64,000 nucleotides of DNA, taken from positions 1-64,000 of the forward strand of contig NZ_LYCK01000012.1 of NCBI RefSeq assembly GCF_001679045.1. The letters are read 5' to 3'. The notes beneath the pieces are model-generated. The model did no database searches. It was not told the origin of the DNA and saw only the letters and a list, made by a program, of their open reading frames with translations. Source of the DNA: Haemophilus haemolyticus. GTDB lineage: Bacteria; Pseudomonadota; Gammaproteobacteria; Enterobacterales; Pasteurellaceae. This document shows positions 7,707 through 17,080 of this stretch, piece by piece. The position numbers and the translations under genes were made by a program. Positions within the stretch are counted from its first letter, which is position 1, and every line of letters begins with the position of its first letter.

Positions 7707-9371
7707 TTACATTTTAGGAATTTCTACGCCCGATGAAAGCACGTCTTGAATATCAGATTTTAAGACATCTGCTTTTGGTCCATAAATCGCTTGGATACCA
7801 GAGCCTTTCACAATAAAGCCCATTGCACCTGCTTGTTTCCAACTTGCTTCATCACCCACTAACTCTGGATTATGTACGGTGATACGTAAACGTGTCATAC
7901 AAGCATCAACATCTGCAATATTATTACGTCCACCAAGTAAGTTGATGATTTGAATAACTTGCGTGCTAGCATTCGCCACTTTTGGCTCATCGCTAGAAGC
8001 TTCATCTGAACCTTTTGCATCATAGTTACCGTTACGGCCTGCTGTTGCAAGATTAAATTTCTTAATCATAAAGTTCGCGATAAAGAACATAGCCACTGCA
8101 AAGAGGATAGATACCCAAATAAAGTTGATCACATCCATACCGATACCGGCTTTAATCGCCATTGGTGTACGTGTTAAGAACTCAATGTTACCGAATGAAT
8201 GCACACGTAAGTCAACAATATCTGCCATGGCGAAAGCACAACCTTGTACTAACGCATAAACAATATAAAGCGGTAAGGCGACAAACATAAACATGTATTC
8301 AATTGGTTCAGTCACACCAGTTAAGAACACCGCAAGTGCAGAAGAAAGGAAAATACCTTTATAGAGTTTTTTCTTGTCTTCATCCACATTGATATACATT
8401 GCGAGAGTCAAACCCATTAAGATACCAGTTGAACCAATCATTTGTCCTACTTTGAAGCGAGCAGGTGTCACAGTTGAAAGAAGTTCGTTATATTGCGTTA
8501 AATTACCTGCATCTTTAAGGTTAATTAAGTCAGAAATCCATGCAAGCCATAGTGGGTCTTGACCAAATACTTGTTTACCTTGTTGTACACCTGTTAAGAA
8601 TTCATAAGTACCACCTAATGAAGTGTAGTTCATTGGGATAGTTAACATATGGTGTAAACCAAATGGAAGTAATAGACGCTCTAAGGTACCATAAATAAAT
8701 GGTGCTAAAATTGGCGCTGAGTTTTGTGAGTTAGCAATCCATTGACCGAAATGATTAATTCCTGTCTGAACTAAAGGCCAGAATAATGATAGGAAGATCG
8801 CCACTAATACAGAACGATAAATAACAACGAAAGGAACGAAGCGTTTACCATTAAAGAACGTCAGTACTTCAGGTAATTTACGGAAATTGTAGTAACGGTT
8901 AAAAGTTGTTGCACCCACAAAACCAGCGATAATACCAACGAACACCCCCATATTTAACGCAGGTTGCCCAAGCACATTCACAAAGTAATTCGCCACAGGA
9001 ATTTCACCGGCCAATACTGTACTTACATGTGCATTTGGATCCGCTAGCATTTCAAGTTTCACACCGAAAAAGTTACCGGTAATTAAGTTAATTAAAATGA
9101 AAGCCAGGCCTGCTGCAAATGCCCCACCCGCACGCTCATTTGCCCAGCTACCACCAATCGCTAAAGCAAATAATAAATGAAGGTTACCAATAATCCCCCA
9201 ACCAATTTGAGCGATAATGTTTCCGACAAGCACTAGCCATTTCGCATCGCTAATCAAAGGCAGTGAGTTACCAATACTCACCATTAAACCCGCGGCTGGC
9301 ATCACAGCAATCACAACCATTAGGCACTTACCGAATTTTTGCCAAAATTCAAAACTGAGCATTTTTTTCAT
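7707..9371 (-). CDS. PTS permease EIICB, glucose/maltose (MalT/MalX-like) class
   Basis: Sugar-transporting and phosphorylating permease. 554 aa: EIIC membrane domain about residues 10-440 with signatures ERLLLPFGLHH (231-241) and TGVTEPIEYMF (351-361), then an EIIB domain at about 470-545 with phospho-cysteine Cys491 in CMTRLR. The reading frame ends right after EIIB. Related streptococcal permeases, as I remember them, carry a fused C-terminal EIIA that is absent here, so phosphate should come from Crr (33157-33657). It is the last gene of the operon with malQ-malP and the EEP hydrolase, has a strong GTAGGAGA ribosome site, and lies 10 bases from its neighbour. The substrate is inferred from context as maltose or a related alpha-glucoside; trehalose is also possible given the regulator type. 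Confidence 0.85.
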   Translation of the reverse strand: MKKMLSFEFWQKFGKCLMVVIAVMPAAGLMVSIGNSLPLISDAKWLVLVGNIIAQIGWGIIGNLHLLFALAIGGSWANERAGGAFAAGLAFILINLITGNFFGVKLEMLADPNAHVSTVLAGEIPVANYFVNVLGQPALNMGVFVGIIAGFVGATTFNRYYNFRKLPEVLTFFNGKRFVPFVVIYRSVLVAIFLSLFWPLVQTGINHFGQWIANSQNSAPILAPFIYGTLERLLLPFGLHHMLTIPMNYTSLGGTYEFLTGVQQGKQVFGQDPLWLAWISDLINLKDAGNLTQYNELLSTVTPARFKVGQMIGSTGILMGLTLAMYINVDEDKKKLYKGIFLSSALAVFLTGVTEPIEYMFMFVALPLYIVYALVQGCAFAMADIVDLRVHSFGNIEFLTRTPMAIKAGIGMDVINFIWVSILFAVAMFFIANFMIKKFNLATAGRNGNYDAKGSDEASSDEPKVANASTQVIQIINLLGGRNNIADVDACMTRLRITVHNPELVGDEASWKQAGAMGFIVKGSGIQAIYGPKADVLKSDIQDVLSSGVEIPKM

Positions 9372-9381
9372 ATTGATTCTC

Positions 9382-10173
9382 CTACAAGATGAGAGCTACT
9401 TCTACGCCAAAATGGTCGGAAACAATCGGTTTATTTTTACCATTAAAAATAACCTGACTGGATAAAACCCTTTTTGCTTGGTTTAAAAAAATATAATCTA
9501 ATCGCTTTTCTTCACTATGGCTTTTCCAACCGTCAATCGCTTTCTCCACAGTGATACCACTATCCTTTTGCTCTGCCATTTCAAATGTATCGAATAAGCC
9601 TAAGGATTTAATCTGCTGGTAAGCTTGCTGATCGCTTATTGCATCAGTATTGAAATCCCCCATCAGGATTTTAAGATTCACACTTTGAGTTCGCTCTACA
9701 ATATAACGAATATTATCAAGTTGGTTTTCACCATCACAATGTGGCAAATTGATATGGCAAGAATAACATTCAATTAACTGGCCTTGATATTCTACCGTCA
9801 AGCCAATGATTTTACGCGAGAGAATCGAGTCAAGACGTTGATGTTGGCTACAATAAAACGCATCAACATCATAAACGGGCAAGCGCGTTAAAAACGCAAT
9901 GCCCTCATCATATTTATCGTAACCAATATGCGAATTGCTCCAAAAAAGTGAGTATTTCTGTGCAACGCGTTGATTGATTTTATTTAACAGAATGACACCA
10001 TAGTTATCTTGCTTTAACGTTGGCGAAATAGCAGGAGACGACATCAATTGATTAACCTCTTGTAAGGCGATAATGTCATAGCCCTTTTCCACAATAGTCT
10101 CAGCAAGAATCTCTATTTTTTCCGCTTGGTTAGCTTCTAACCAAGCGTGTACATTCAGGGTAAGTAGTTTCAT
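9382..10173 (-). CDS. Endonuclease/exonuclease/phosphatase (EEP) family hydrolase
   Basis: 263 aa with the EEP fold motifs in order: TLNVHAW (5-11), the metal-binding Glu39 in LQEVN, MGDFNTD at about 171-177 and the terminal SDHFGV. EEP proteins include nucleases, phosphodiesterases and inositol/sugar phosphatases, and the substrate here cannot be read from sequence. Its position between the amylomaltase-phosphorylase and the permease (gaps of 9 and 10 bases, AAGGGGA ribosome site) suggests a metabolic hydrolase, perhaps on a phosphorylated sugar, rather than DNA repair. No signal peptide. Confidence 0.8.
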   Translation of the reverse strand: MKLLTLNVHAWLEANQAEKIEILAETIVEKGYDIIALQEVNQLMSSPAISPTLKQDNYGVILLNKINQRVAQKYSLFWSNSHIGYDKYDEGIAFLTRLPVYDVDAFYCSQHQRLDSILSRKIIGLTVEYQGQLIECYSCHINLPHCDGENQLDNIRYIVERTQSVNLKILMGDFNTDAISDQQAYQQIKSLGLFDTFEMAEQKDSGITVEKAIDGWKSHSEEKRLDYIFLNQAKRVLSSQVIFNGKNKPIVSDHFGVEVALIL

Positions 10174-10182
10174 TGCTTCCCC

Positions 10183-13100
10183 TTAGTCCTCACAATGCCA
10201 GATGTCTGCATTATATTGAGCAATAGTGCGATCTGATGAGAAGAAGCCCGCTTTTGCGATATTGTGAACGACTTTCTCATTCCATCTATCTTGATCTTCA
10301 TAATCGGCTAAGATTTGTTCTTTCGCTTCAACATAAGCATTAAAATCAATTAACGTCATAAACCAGTCTTTATTCAATAATTCGTTATAAAGACGTTCTA
10401 AACGTGTTTTATTGCCTAATTTCACCACGGCTGGATTCAGAATAAAATCGACCGCTCTTTTAATCTCTTTGTCGTTTTCATAATATTCTTTTGAAACATA
10501 ACCTGCTGTTTCATAAAGTTTAATAATGCTTTCTGAATCTTTACCGAATGTATAGATATTTTCAGCACCGGCTAATTCTGCAATTTCAACATTAGCGCCG
10601 TCCATTGTGCCTAAGGTTAATGCTCCATTCAGCATAAATTTCATATTACCAGTACCGGAAGCTTCTTTAGAGGCAAGTGAAATTTGTTCTGAAATATCGG
10701 TTGCTGGAATCAGTTTTTCCGCCACGCTCACATTATAGTTTTCCACTAAATGCACGTTTAAATACTTATTCACTTTAGGATCATTATTGATTAACTCAGA
10801 TAAACAAAGAATTAAATGAATAATATCCTGTGCAATCACATAAGCGGGTGCCGCTTTTCCGCCGAAAATCACCGTAATTTTACGTTTTGGTAATTTACCT
10901 GCTTTAATTTCCAAGTATTTATGAATCACATAAAGCGCATTCATTTGTTGGCGTTTATATTCATGGAAACGCTTAATTTGCGTATCAATGATTGAATTTT
11001 CATCTAAATCAATACCTTTATTTTCTTTAAGGTACGCTTTTAATGCTAATTTGTTTTCAAACTTAATTTTCGCTAATTGTTGATGAACCTTTTTATCACC
11101 TTTAAAGGCTAACAATTTCTCTAATTTCGTTGCATCATACAAATATTCATCACCAATCAATTCTTTAATGTAAGCGGCTAATGCTTGGTTAGAAAACTCT
11201 AACCAACGGCGGAAGGTAATGCCGTTTGTCTTATTATTGAATTTTTCAGGATATAACGCATAGAACGCTTTAAGCTCTGAATTTTTCAAAATCTCCGTAT
11301 GTAACGCGGCCACACCATTCACAGAATTCGAAAAGTGAATATCCATATGCGCCATATGCACACGTTTTTGTTTATCGATAATTTGTACGGCAGGATCTTT
11401 ATACTCGGCACGCACTAATTTATCTAATTTTTTAATGATCACCACTAAATGCGGCACCACTTCATCTAGATAATCTAACGGCCATTTTTCTAGCGCTTCA
11501 GCCAAAATCGTATGGTTAGTATAGCCCACCATATTACGTACAATTTCAACCACTTCTGCAAATTTAATCTGATGTTTTTCCGTTAATAAGCGAATTAATT
11601 CAGGAATCACCATTGAAGGGTGAGTATCATTGATTTGAACATACGCATAATCGGCTAAATCATGTAAATTACTGCCACGAGCAATCGCTTCATCAATTAA
11701 TAACTGTGCCGCATTTGATACCATAAAGTATTGTTGATAAATACGCAGTAATTCCCCATTTTTATCTGAATCATCTGGATAAAGGAATAATGTTAGATTT
11801 TCTTCAATCGCAGTTTTATCAAACTCAATACCTTTTTTAATCAGTTTAGGATTCACTGATTTAATATCAAATAAATTGAGATAGTTTTTCGTGTCTTTCT
11901 TATAACCTAGAATATCAATACGATCTAGTTTAGAGGTTAACGTAAATTTCTTAAATGGCACCTCATAGCTAATATCCGTTGGAATTAACCAAGAGTTCTC
12001 TTCAATCCAATCATTAGGATCCGCATGTTGTTCATTCTTTTTGAAGACCTGTTTGAACAATCCATAATGATAGTTTAAACCTACCCCCTCAGCATTTAAG
12101 CCAAGTGTAGACATGGAATCAATAAAACAAGAAGCCAAACGACCTAAACCACCATTTCCTAAAGACGGTTCTGGCTCAATATCTTCAATATGGCTTAATG
12201 ATTTACCCGCACTTTCTAATTCCGTTTTGATGTCCTGATACACACCAAGGTTAATCAAGTTATTAGAAAGTAATTTACCGATTAAAAACTCTGCTGAGAT
12301 ATAGTAAACCTTACGTTTACCCGTGTTTTTAGGTTTATCTGCAGAAAGTGCTTTTACGTAATTTAATAATTGAATATAAGTTTCTTTATCACTTAATTGC
12401 TCAAGCGATTTATTAGTTTCGTTTTTTACAAATGTACTAAATTTAATCATTGGGTTTTCCTGATTAGCACGTTGATATAACGTGGTCATTTTTGCTAAAA
12501 AGTCTTTTTTATCTTGTGTTAAATCTGATTGCTGCATTCTCCATTGCCAGTTTCCACCAATTGTTGAAGGAACATTCATTCTTGAACTCGCAGGCAAATC
12601 TAAAACATCTTGCATTGTGGCAATCGCTGTATTGCTGACCGTTGCAAAGAGCTGACGAATCATTGCTTGGCAAATCGACTCATCATTATGACGGTTCGTA
12701 TAATCATTAATATATTGTTGCTGTTGATCGGTAAGACCGTTATACCAACCATTAGTCACATCGTTATCATGTGTACCGGTATAAACAATAGAATGCGGGA
12801 TGCAATAATGCGGACTGTCTAAGCTTTTTCCACTGACATCTTCAAAGCCAAATTGCAAAATCTTCATACCTGGATAATTACAATCTGCAAGCAGTTTTCT
12901 GGCTTTATCATCAATATTACCTAAGTCTTCGGCAATAATCGGTAAATCGCCCAATTGCTCTTTAACAGCTTTGAATAAATCATAGCCTGGACCTGGCTGC
13001 CAACTACCATATTTGGCAATATCGGCTTTTCCATCCACTTGCCAATAATCGGAAAAACCTTTGAAATGGTCGATGCGAAGTACATCATAAATTTTGAAGC

Positions 13101-13956
13101 TTTCTTCAATACGGTGAATCCACCAAGTATAGCCTTGTTTTTTATGCTCTTCCCAATCGTAAAGCGGGTTGCCCCAAAGTTGCCCCGTTGCACTGAATTG
13201 ATCGGCAGGAACCCCCGCCACAAAAAGAGGATTACGTTCTTTATCTAATTGGAAGAGTTCTGGTTTTGTCCAAACTTCTACGCTATCTGCCGCTACATAA
13301 ATCGGCATATCACCGATAATCTTAATGCCCCTTTGATTCGCGTAATCTTTTAATTCGCTCCATTGTTTGAAGAAGAAATATTGCGTTACTTTAAAGTACT
13401 GAATTTGATCTGCTAACATAGTGCGATATTTTTCTAATGTTTTTGGAGCACGCGCTACCGCTTTTTTATCATCCCATTTCTGCAATGCTTGATTGCCGAA
13501 ATGCTCTTTAATTGCCATAAACTCAGCAAAATCGTCTAGCCACAAGCGGTTGTTTTTCTCAAAATTCTTGAAATCTGCTTGGAATGCTTGATTCGCTAAA
13601 AAATTTTTCACGGCTGTTTCTAAAATCGGGCGGCGCGCATAGAAGACGCGTTCATAATCCACGTTAGTTGGATCTTCACCAAAATTGACCGATGCATAAT
13701 CCGCTTCTTTCAACAAGCCCATTTGGGTTAATAAGTCAAAATCAATAAGGTGAGTATTGCCTGCAATCGCAGAGAAAGATTGATAAGGAGAATCACCATA
13801 ACTGGTAGTGGTAAGTGGAAGAATTTGCCAATAAGTTTGTTTGGTTTCAACTAAAAAATCAACAAACTCATAAGCTGATTGCCCAAAACTACCAATACCG
13901 AATGCATTTGGTAGCGAGGTAATGTGCATGAGAACACCACTTGAACGAGTAAGCAT
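10183..13956 (-). CDS. Fused 4-alpha-glucanotransferase / alpha-glucan phosphorylase (MalQ-MalP)
   Basis: 1257 aa, the sum of a 502-residue amylomaltase and a 755-residue phosphorylase. The MalQ half has nucleophile Asp296 (LRIDHFKG), acid/base Glu343 (IAEDLG) and THDND (395-399). The MalP half starts at Met503 and has GNGGLGRLA (600-608) and the pyridoxal phosphate Lys1106 in GTGNMKF. Together they disproportionate maltodextrins and release glucose-1-phosphate. Both halves strongly resemble streptococcal MalQ and MalP as I remember them. The codons before Met503 spell AGGAAAACCCA-ATG, a plausible relic ribosome site, and TAA occurs in another frame just before it, so a one-base indel may have fused two genes. 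MalP alone could still start at 12450. Sequencing error cannot be excluded. First gene of the operon, with an AGAGGAAA ribosome site. Confidence 0.9.
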   Translation of the reverse strand: MLTRSSGVLMHITSLPNAFGIGSFGQSAYEFVDFLVETKQTYWQILPLTTTSYGDSPYQSFSAIAGNTHLIDFDLLTQMGLLKEADYASVNFGEDPTNVDYERVFYARRPILETAVKNFLANQAFQADFKNFEKNNRLWLDDFAEFMAIKEHFGNQALQKWDDKKAVARAPKTLEKYRTMLADQIQYFKVTQYFFFKQWSELKDYANQRGIKIIGDMPIYVAADSVEVWTKPELFQLDKERNPLFVAGVPADQFSATGQLWGNPLYDWEEHKKQGYTWWIHRIEESFKIYDVLRIDHFKGFSDYWQVDGKADIAKYGSWQPGPGYDLFKAVKEQLGDLPIIAEDLGNIDDKARKLLADCNYPGMKILQFGFEDVSGKSLDSPHYCIPHSIVYTGTHDNDVTNGWYNGLTDQQQQYINDYTNRHNDESICQAMIRQLFATVSNTAIATMQDVLDLPASSRMNVPSTIGGNWQWRMQQSDLTQDKKDFLAKMTTLYQRANQENPMIKFSTFVKNETNKSLEQLSDKETYIQLLNYVKALSADKPKNTGKRKVYYISAEFLIGKLLSNNLINLGVYQDIKTELESAGKSLSHIEDIEPEPSLGNGGLGRLASCFIDSMSTLGLNAEGVGLNYHYGLFKQVFKKNEQHADPNDWIEENSWLIPTDISYEVPFKKFTLTSKLDRIDILGYKKDTKNYLNLFDIKSVNPKLIKKGIEFDKTAIEENLTLFLYPDDSDKNGELLRIYQQYFMVSNAAQLLIDEAIARGSNLHDLADYAYVQINDTHPSMVIPELIRLLTEKHQIKFAEVVEIVRNMVGYTNHTILAEALEKWPLDYLDEVVPHLVVIIKKLDKLVRAEYKDPAVQIIDKQKRVHMAHMDIHFSNSVNGVAALHTEILKNSELKAFYALYPEKFNNKTNGITFRRWLEFSNQALAAYIKELIGDEYLYDATKLEKLLAFKGDKKVHQQLAKIKFENKLALKAYLKENKGIDLDENSIIDTQIKRFHEYKRQQMNALYVIHKYLEIKAGKLPKRKITVIFGGKAAPAYVIAQDIIHLILCLSELINNDPKVNKYLNVHLVENYNVSVAEKLIPATDISEQISLASKEASGTGNMKFMLNGALTLGTMDGANVEIAELAGAENIYTFGKDSESIIKLYETAGYVSKEYYENDKEIKRAVDFILNPAVVKLGNKTRLERLYNELLNKDWFMTLIDFNAYVEAKEQILADYEDQDRWNEKVVHNIAKAGFFSSDRTIAQYNADIWHCED

Positions 13957-14020
13957 AATATTTCCTCTAGGAAGTCATGATTTTGGCTCATTCTAACCTA
14001 AACATATTTTAACGCAATAA

Positions 14021-14084
14021 CTTTTACGTAAAAGCTTAAAACATTTTCGTAAAAGAGTGATACTCATCACACTTTATACGTATA
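14021..14084. promoter_or_regulatory. Operator cluster and CRP site between malQ-malP and its regulator
   Basis: The 195-base divergent region holds CTTTTACGTAAAAG (14021-14034, perfect palindrome), TTTTCGTAAAA (14044-14054, degenerate copy), a CRP-type site AGTGA-N6-TCACA (14056-14071) and TTATACGTATAA (14073-14084, perfect palindrome). The repeated centre CGTA suggests operators for the adjacent GntR/UTRA protein. The CRP match suggests catabolite control. No binding has been shown. Confidence 0.6.
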
Positions 14085-14151
14085 ACATTTTGGATTTTAT
14101 GATATGCTATAGCTATACCTATGGAACGAATGGTAGATAAAAGGATTAAAA

Positions 14152-14865
14152 ATGAGTAAGTACAAGAAGGTTTATAACGATATAAAAACCCAAATTAACA
14201 GTGGTAATTTTGCGCCATTGCAAGAACTTCCTAGTGAAAATGAACTCATGCAAAGCTACGGTTTTTCCAAAGATACTATTCGAAAAGCGCTTTCTCTACT
14301 TGAAATTGATGGCTATATTCAAAAGCAACAAGGTCGAAATTCGATTGTTTTAGAACATGACTTATCTAAACCACAAATGCTTTCTGAAATTAAAACCGTC
14401 AGCGAATTAAACAGTGCCTCAACACATCAAGTGAAAACCACATTAACCAGCTTGTATATTGTGCAAGGCGAAGAAGAATTGATGGATATCTTTAATGTCA
14501 ATGATCAGATCGATTTCTACCGCATTGCTCGTCTCCGTGAAATTGATGGTGAAGCGGTTGAGCATGAAGTGTCTTATTTTGATCGCCGCATCGTGCCTTT
14601 TATTAGCCGAGAAATCGCTGAACACTCTATTTATCACTATTTAGAAAACGAATTAAAATTAAGAATTAGCCACTCACAACGAAAAATTGTCTTTCGTTAT
14701 GCAAATGAAGAAGAAAAAAATGCGATCGATCTTGGTGAATATGACATGGTTGTGAATGTGACGAGTACCACTTATTTGGCTGATGGTCGACCGTTTCAAT
14801 ATGGGAGTATTAGTTATCGACCAGATAAGATTGCGTTTACATCAACAGCAAAACGACATGTCTAG
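14152..14865 (+). CDS. GntR-family (HutC/UTRA, TreR-like) transcriptional regulator
   Basis: 237 aa: winged HTH at about residues 5-68 (LPSENELMQSYGFSKDTIRK) and a UTRA effector domain at about 90-232 that typically senses a phosphorylated sugar. The sequence is most like the TreR/HutC repressors of low-GC Gram-positives, in keeping with the neighbouring genes. It is divergent from the malQ-malP operon, with an intergenic cluster of palindromes, so it is probably the local repressor, induced by the sugar phosphate made by the EIICB permease. AAAAGGATTAAAA precedes the ATG. Confidence 0.85.
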   Translation: MSKYKKVYNDIKTQINSGNFAPLQELPSENELMQSYGFSKDTIRKALSLLEIDGYIQKQQGRNSIVLEHDLSKPQMLSEIKTVSELNSASTHQVKTTLTSLYIVQGEEELMDIFNVNDQIDFYRIARLREIDGEAVEHEVSYFDRRIVPFISREIAEHSIYHYLENELKLRISHSQRKIVFRYANEEEKNAIDLGEYDMVVNVTSTTYLADGRPFQYGSISYRPDKIAFTSTAKRHV

Positions 14866-14919
14866 TTTTTTTGTAAATGATAAGTTGTGATTAAAAAATT
14901 CATAAAAAAGTGCGGTCAT

Positions 14920-15024
14920 TTTGATCTGCACTCCAAAAGTTGGACTCAACAAACCAACAATTGAGGTGCAGATTTTTTTATGGGTAAACACTACACAATT
15001 GAATTTAAATTACAGGTTCTTTAA
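14920..15024 (+). mobile_element. Remnant of an IS3-family (IS150-type) insertion sequence, left end
   Basis: TGATCTGCACTCCAAAAGTTGGAC (14922-14945) resembles the terminal inverted repeat of IS150-group elements. After GGTGCAGA comes ATGGGTAAACAC, opening a 14-codon frame, MGKHYTIEFKLQVL, typical of the OrfA transposase N-terminus, which stops at 15022-15024. No other transposase sequence remains. The gap 14866-15277 otherwise holds a hairpin, two inverted uptake sequences and the manX promoter. Confidence 0.7.
14980..15024 (+). pseudogene. Truncated IS3-type orfA transposase start
   Basis: Fifteen codons including the stop: MGKHYTIEFKLQVL-stop. IS3 OrfA proteins begin with a similar short Tyr/Phe/Lys stretch before the HTH. 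The HTH and everything downstream are missing, so this is a non-functional relic. Confidence 0.6.
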
Positions 15025-15060
15025 CCGATTTTCAGTGATTGAAAATCGGTTTTTCTTTTT
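15023..15060 (+). terminator. Strong hairpin terminator after the IS remnant
   Basis: AACCGATTTTC (15023-15033) pairs perfectly with GAAAATCGGTT (15041-15051) around a 7-base loop, followed by a T-rich run. It probably ends the GntR-family regulator transcript. Confidence 0.85.
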
Positions 15061-15172
15061 TAAAAACTTTCTTAGTTTATACCGCACTTTTTATCCAAAA
15101 ATTCTGAAGTGTAATTAAGCCTAATGCACGCCAAATTATTCCGTTTACAATACCTTTTTGTGTTCTAAAAAA

Positions 15173-15238
15173 TTGATGTATGTCAATTTTAATGGTACAA
15201 GCACTTATAATTATCTTGAGTTACGCAACCGTTTACTC
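15173..15238 (+). promoter_or_regulatory. manX promoter with CRP/FNR-like and LacI-type sites
   Basis: TATAAT at 15206-15211 is a consensus -10. TTGATGTATGTCAA (15173-15186) overlaps the expected -35 and resembles a CRP or FNR half-site pair. ACGCAACCGTTTACTC (15223-15238) lies just after the predicted start and looks like a LacI/GalR/PurR-type operator with central CG. This would give activation from upstream and repression from downstream. Confidence 0.5.
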
Positions 15239-15277
15239 TATGCTTTTGACGATTTATTTCAACCTTAGGAGTATCCA

Positions 15278-16264
15278 ATGATTCAAGTAATCGTTGCAGC
15301 TCACGGCAAGCTTGCTGCTGAGTTGGTCAATTCTTCTGAAATGGTATTCGGTGAGGTGGAAGGACTTCACGGTGTAACATTCGTTCCAGGAGAAGGGCAA
15401 GACACCTTGGTGGAAAAGTATGAGGCTATTATTGCTGAATGCTCGCCATCAGATAGCGTGTTATTTTTGGTAGATTTATTTGGTGGTAGCCCCTATAACG
15501 CGGCGGCCCGAGTAGCGGCAAAACGTCCTCAAGATGATATTGTCACTGGTGTAAGTTTACCAATGTTATTAGAAGTATTAGATGCCAAGGATGATGCAAA
15601 ATCAGCGGAAGCACTTGCTGATGTCGCCAAGGAAGTTGGGGTAATGGCAGTGAAAAGTTATCGGAAACCAGATGACGTTGCCTCTTTCGCTCAACCTGAA
15701 ACTCCAAAAGAGGAAGCAAAAGAAGAACAAGAAAGCGAAGAAGATAATACTCAATACGATCCTAATGGACGTATGAGTGTCAATTTACTGCGTATTGATG
15801 ATCGTTTAATTCATGGCCAAGTTGCTACTTCTTGGGCAAAAGCAGTGAAATGCGAAGCCATTTTTGCTATTAGTGATGAAGTGGCAAATGATGAATTACG
15901 TAAGGAATTGCTTCTTCAAATTGCGCCGCCACATTTGAAAGCCTATGTAATTCCTGTGGATAAAGCGATTAAGGTTTACAACAATCCAAAATATGCGAGC
16001 CGTAATATTTTAATGCTTGTGACCAAGCCTGAAGATGCAGTGCGTTTAATCGAAGGTGGTTTGCGTATTGATACCATTAACGTGGGCGGAATGACGCATA
16101 AAGAAGGAAATAAACAGCTTTCTGATGCAGTCACAGTGAATCCATCTAATGTCGCTGCATTCAAAAAATTACTTGATATGGGCGTGAAACTTTCCCTTCA
16201 AAAAGTGGCAGCGAATAAGCCTGTTGAACTTACTCGCGAAAAACTTGATTCAATTAAATTCTAG
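15278..16264 (+). CDS. manX: PTS mannose-type EIIAB
   Basis: Cytoplasmic phosphotransfer subunit of a mannose/glucose/hexosamine PTS. 328 aa: EIIA about residues 1-130 with phospho-His9 (VAAHGK), an acidic Ala/Pro/Glu linker (about 138-165), and EIIB from about 167 with phospho-His179 (RIDDRLIHGQV). The domain order and sequence follow E. coli ManX. Followed by EIIC (11-base gap) and EIID, with a good AGGAGT ribosome site. HPr and EI come from ptsHI at 31 kb. The IIA domain sequence is fairly divergent from E. coli, so the exact sugar is uncertain. Confidence 0.93.
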   Translation: MIQVIVAAHGKLAAELVNSSEMVFGEVEGLHGVTFVPGEGQDTLVEKYEAIIAECSPSDSVLFLVDLFGGSPYNAAARVAAKRPQDDIVTGVSLPMLLEVLDAKDDAKSAEALADVAKEVGVMAVKSYRKPDDVASFAQPETPKEEAKEEQESEEDNTQYDPNGRMSVNLLRIDDRLIHGQVATSWAKAVKCEAIFAISDEVANDELRKELLLQIAPPHLKAYVIPVDKAIKVYNNPKYASRNILMLVTKPEDAVRLIEGGLRIDTINVGGMTHKEGNKQLSDAVTVNPSNVAAFKKLLDMGVKLSLQKVAANKPVELTREKLDSIKF

Positions 16265-16275
16265 GAGCGCATTTT

Positions 16276-17070
16276 ATGTCAACAATGGAACTCATTTTAG
16301 TCGTGCTTGTCGCGGCAATTTGCGGTATGGGGAGCGTATTAGATGAACGTCAAACCCACCGTCCACTTTTTGCTTGTACTATGATTGGCTTGGTATTAGG
16401 CGATCTTGAAACCGGTATTATCCTTGGCGGTACATTAGAAATGATCGCACTAGGTTGGATGAACGTTGGGGCAGCAATGGCGCCAGATGCGGCACTTGCT
16501 AGTGTGATCTCTGCGATTCTTGTTATTAAGGGTGGTCAATCAGTGGGGACGGCGATTGCTATCGCGGTGCCAGTTGCTGCTGCAGGTCAAGTGCTTACTA
16601 TTTTCGTACGTACACTAACAATCTTCTTACAACATAAAGCGGATAAATTTGCTGAACAAGCTAATTTCCGTGGGATTGAACTTTGCCATTTTGCAGGGCT
16701 TTCTTTACAAGCATTGCGTGTTGCAATTCCTGCATTAGCGGTTGGTTTAGTCGCAGGTACTGATGCCGTAACTAGCGCATTAGATGCAATTCCTGAAGTG
16801 ATTACTCGTGGCTTACAAATTGCCGGTGGATTTATCGTCGTAGTGGGTTATGCAATGGTGATTAATATGATGCGCGCGGGTGCATTAATGCCATTTTTCT
16901 TCCTTGGTTTTGTTATTGCTTCCTTTACTAATTATAACTTAGTTGGATTGGGTATTCTTGGTACTTGTTTAGCCATGCTTTATATCCAATTAAACCCGCG
17001 TTTTAACCAAGTCGCAATGCCAGTGGCAAGCAAAAGAAAACTTGCTGATAACGAATTAGAAGGTCTATAA
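16276..17070 (+). CDS. manY: PTS mannose-type EIIC
   Basis: 264-aa integral membrane subunit forming the sugar channel with EIID. It has many hydrophobic segments and conserved blocks such as GTLEMIALGWMNVGAAMAPD (residues about 52-71), close to E. coli ManY. Second gene of manXYZ, with a TAGGAGCG ribosome site. In E. coli, ManYZ also serves as entry path for some phages and bacteriocins. Confidence 0.93.
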   Translation: MSTMELILVVLVAAICGMGSVLDERQTHRPLFACTMIGLVLGDLETGIILGGTLEMIALGWMNVGAAMAPDAALASVISAILVIKGGQSVGTAIAIAVPVAAAGQVLTIFVRTLTIFLQHKADKFAEQANFRGIELCHFAGLSLQALRVAIPALAVGLVAGTDAVTSALDAIPEVITRGLQIAGGFIVVVGYAMVINMMRAGALMPFFFLGFVIASFTNYNLVGLGILGTCLAMLYIQLNPRFNQVAMPVASKRKLADNELEGL

Positions 17071-17080
17071 GGAGCGTATT

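Noticed and set aside
12921..13223. 100-aa frame on the minus strand within malQ-malP
   Set aside because: It overlaps the strongly conserved MalQ coding sequence in another frame, with no ribosome site and no family resemblance.
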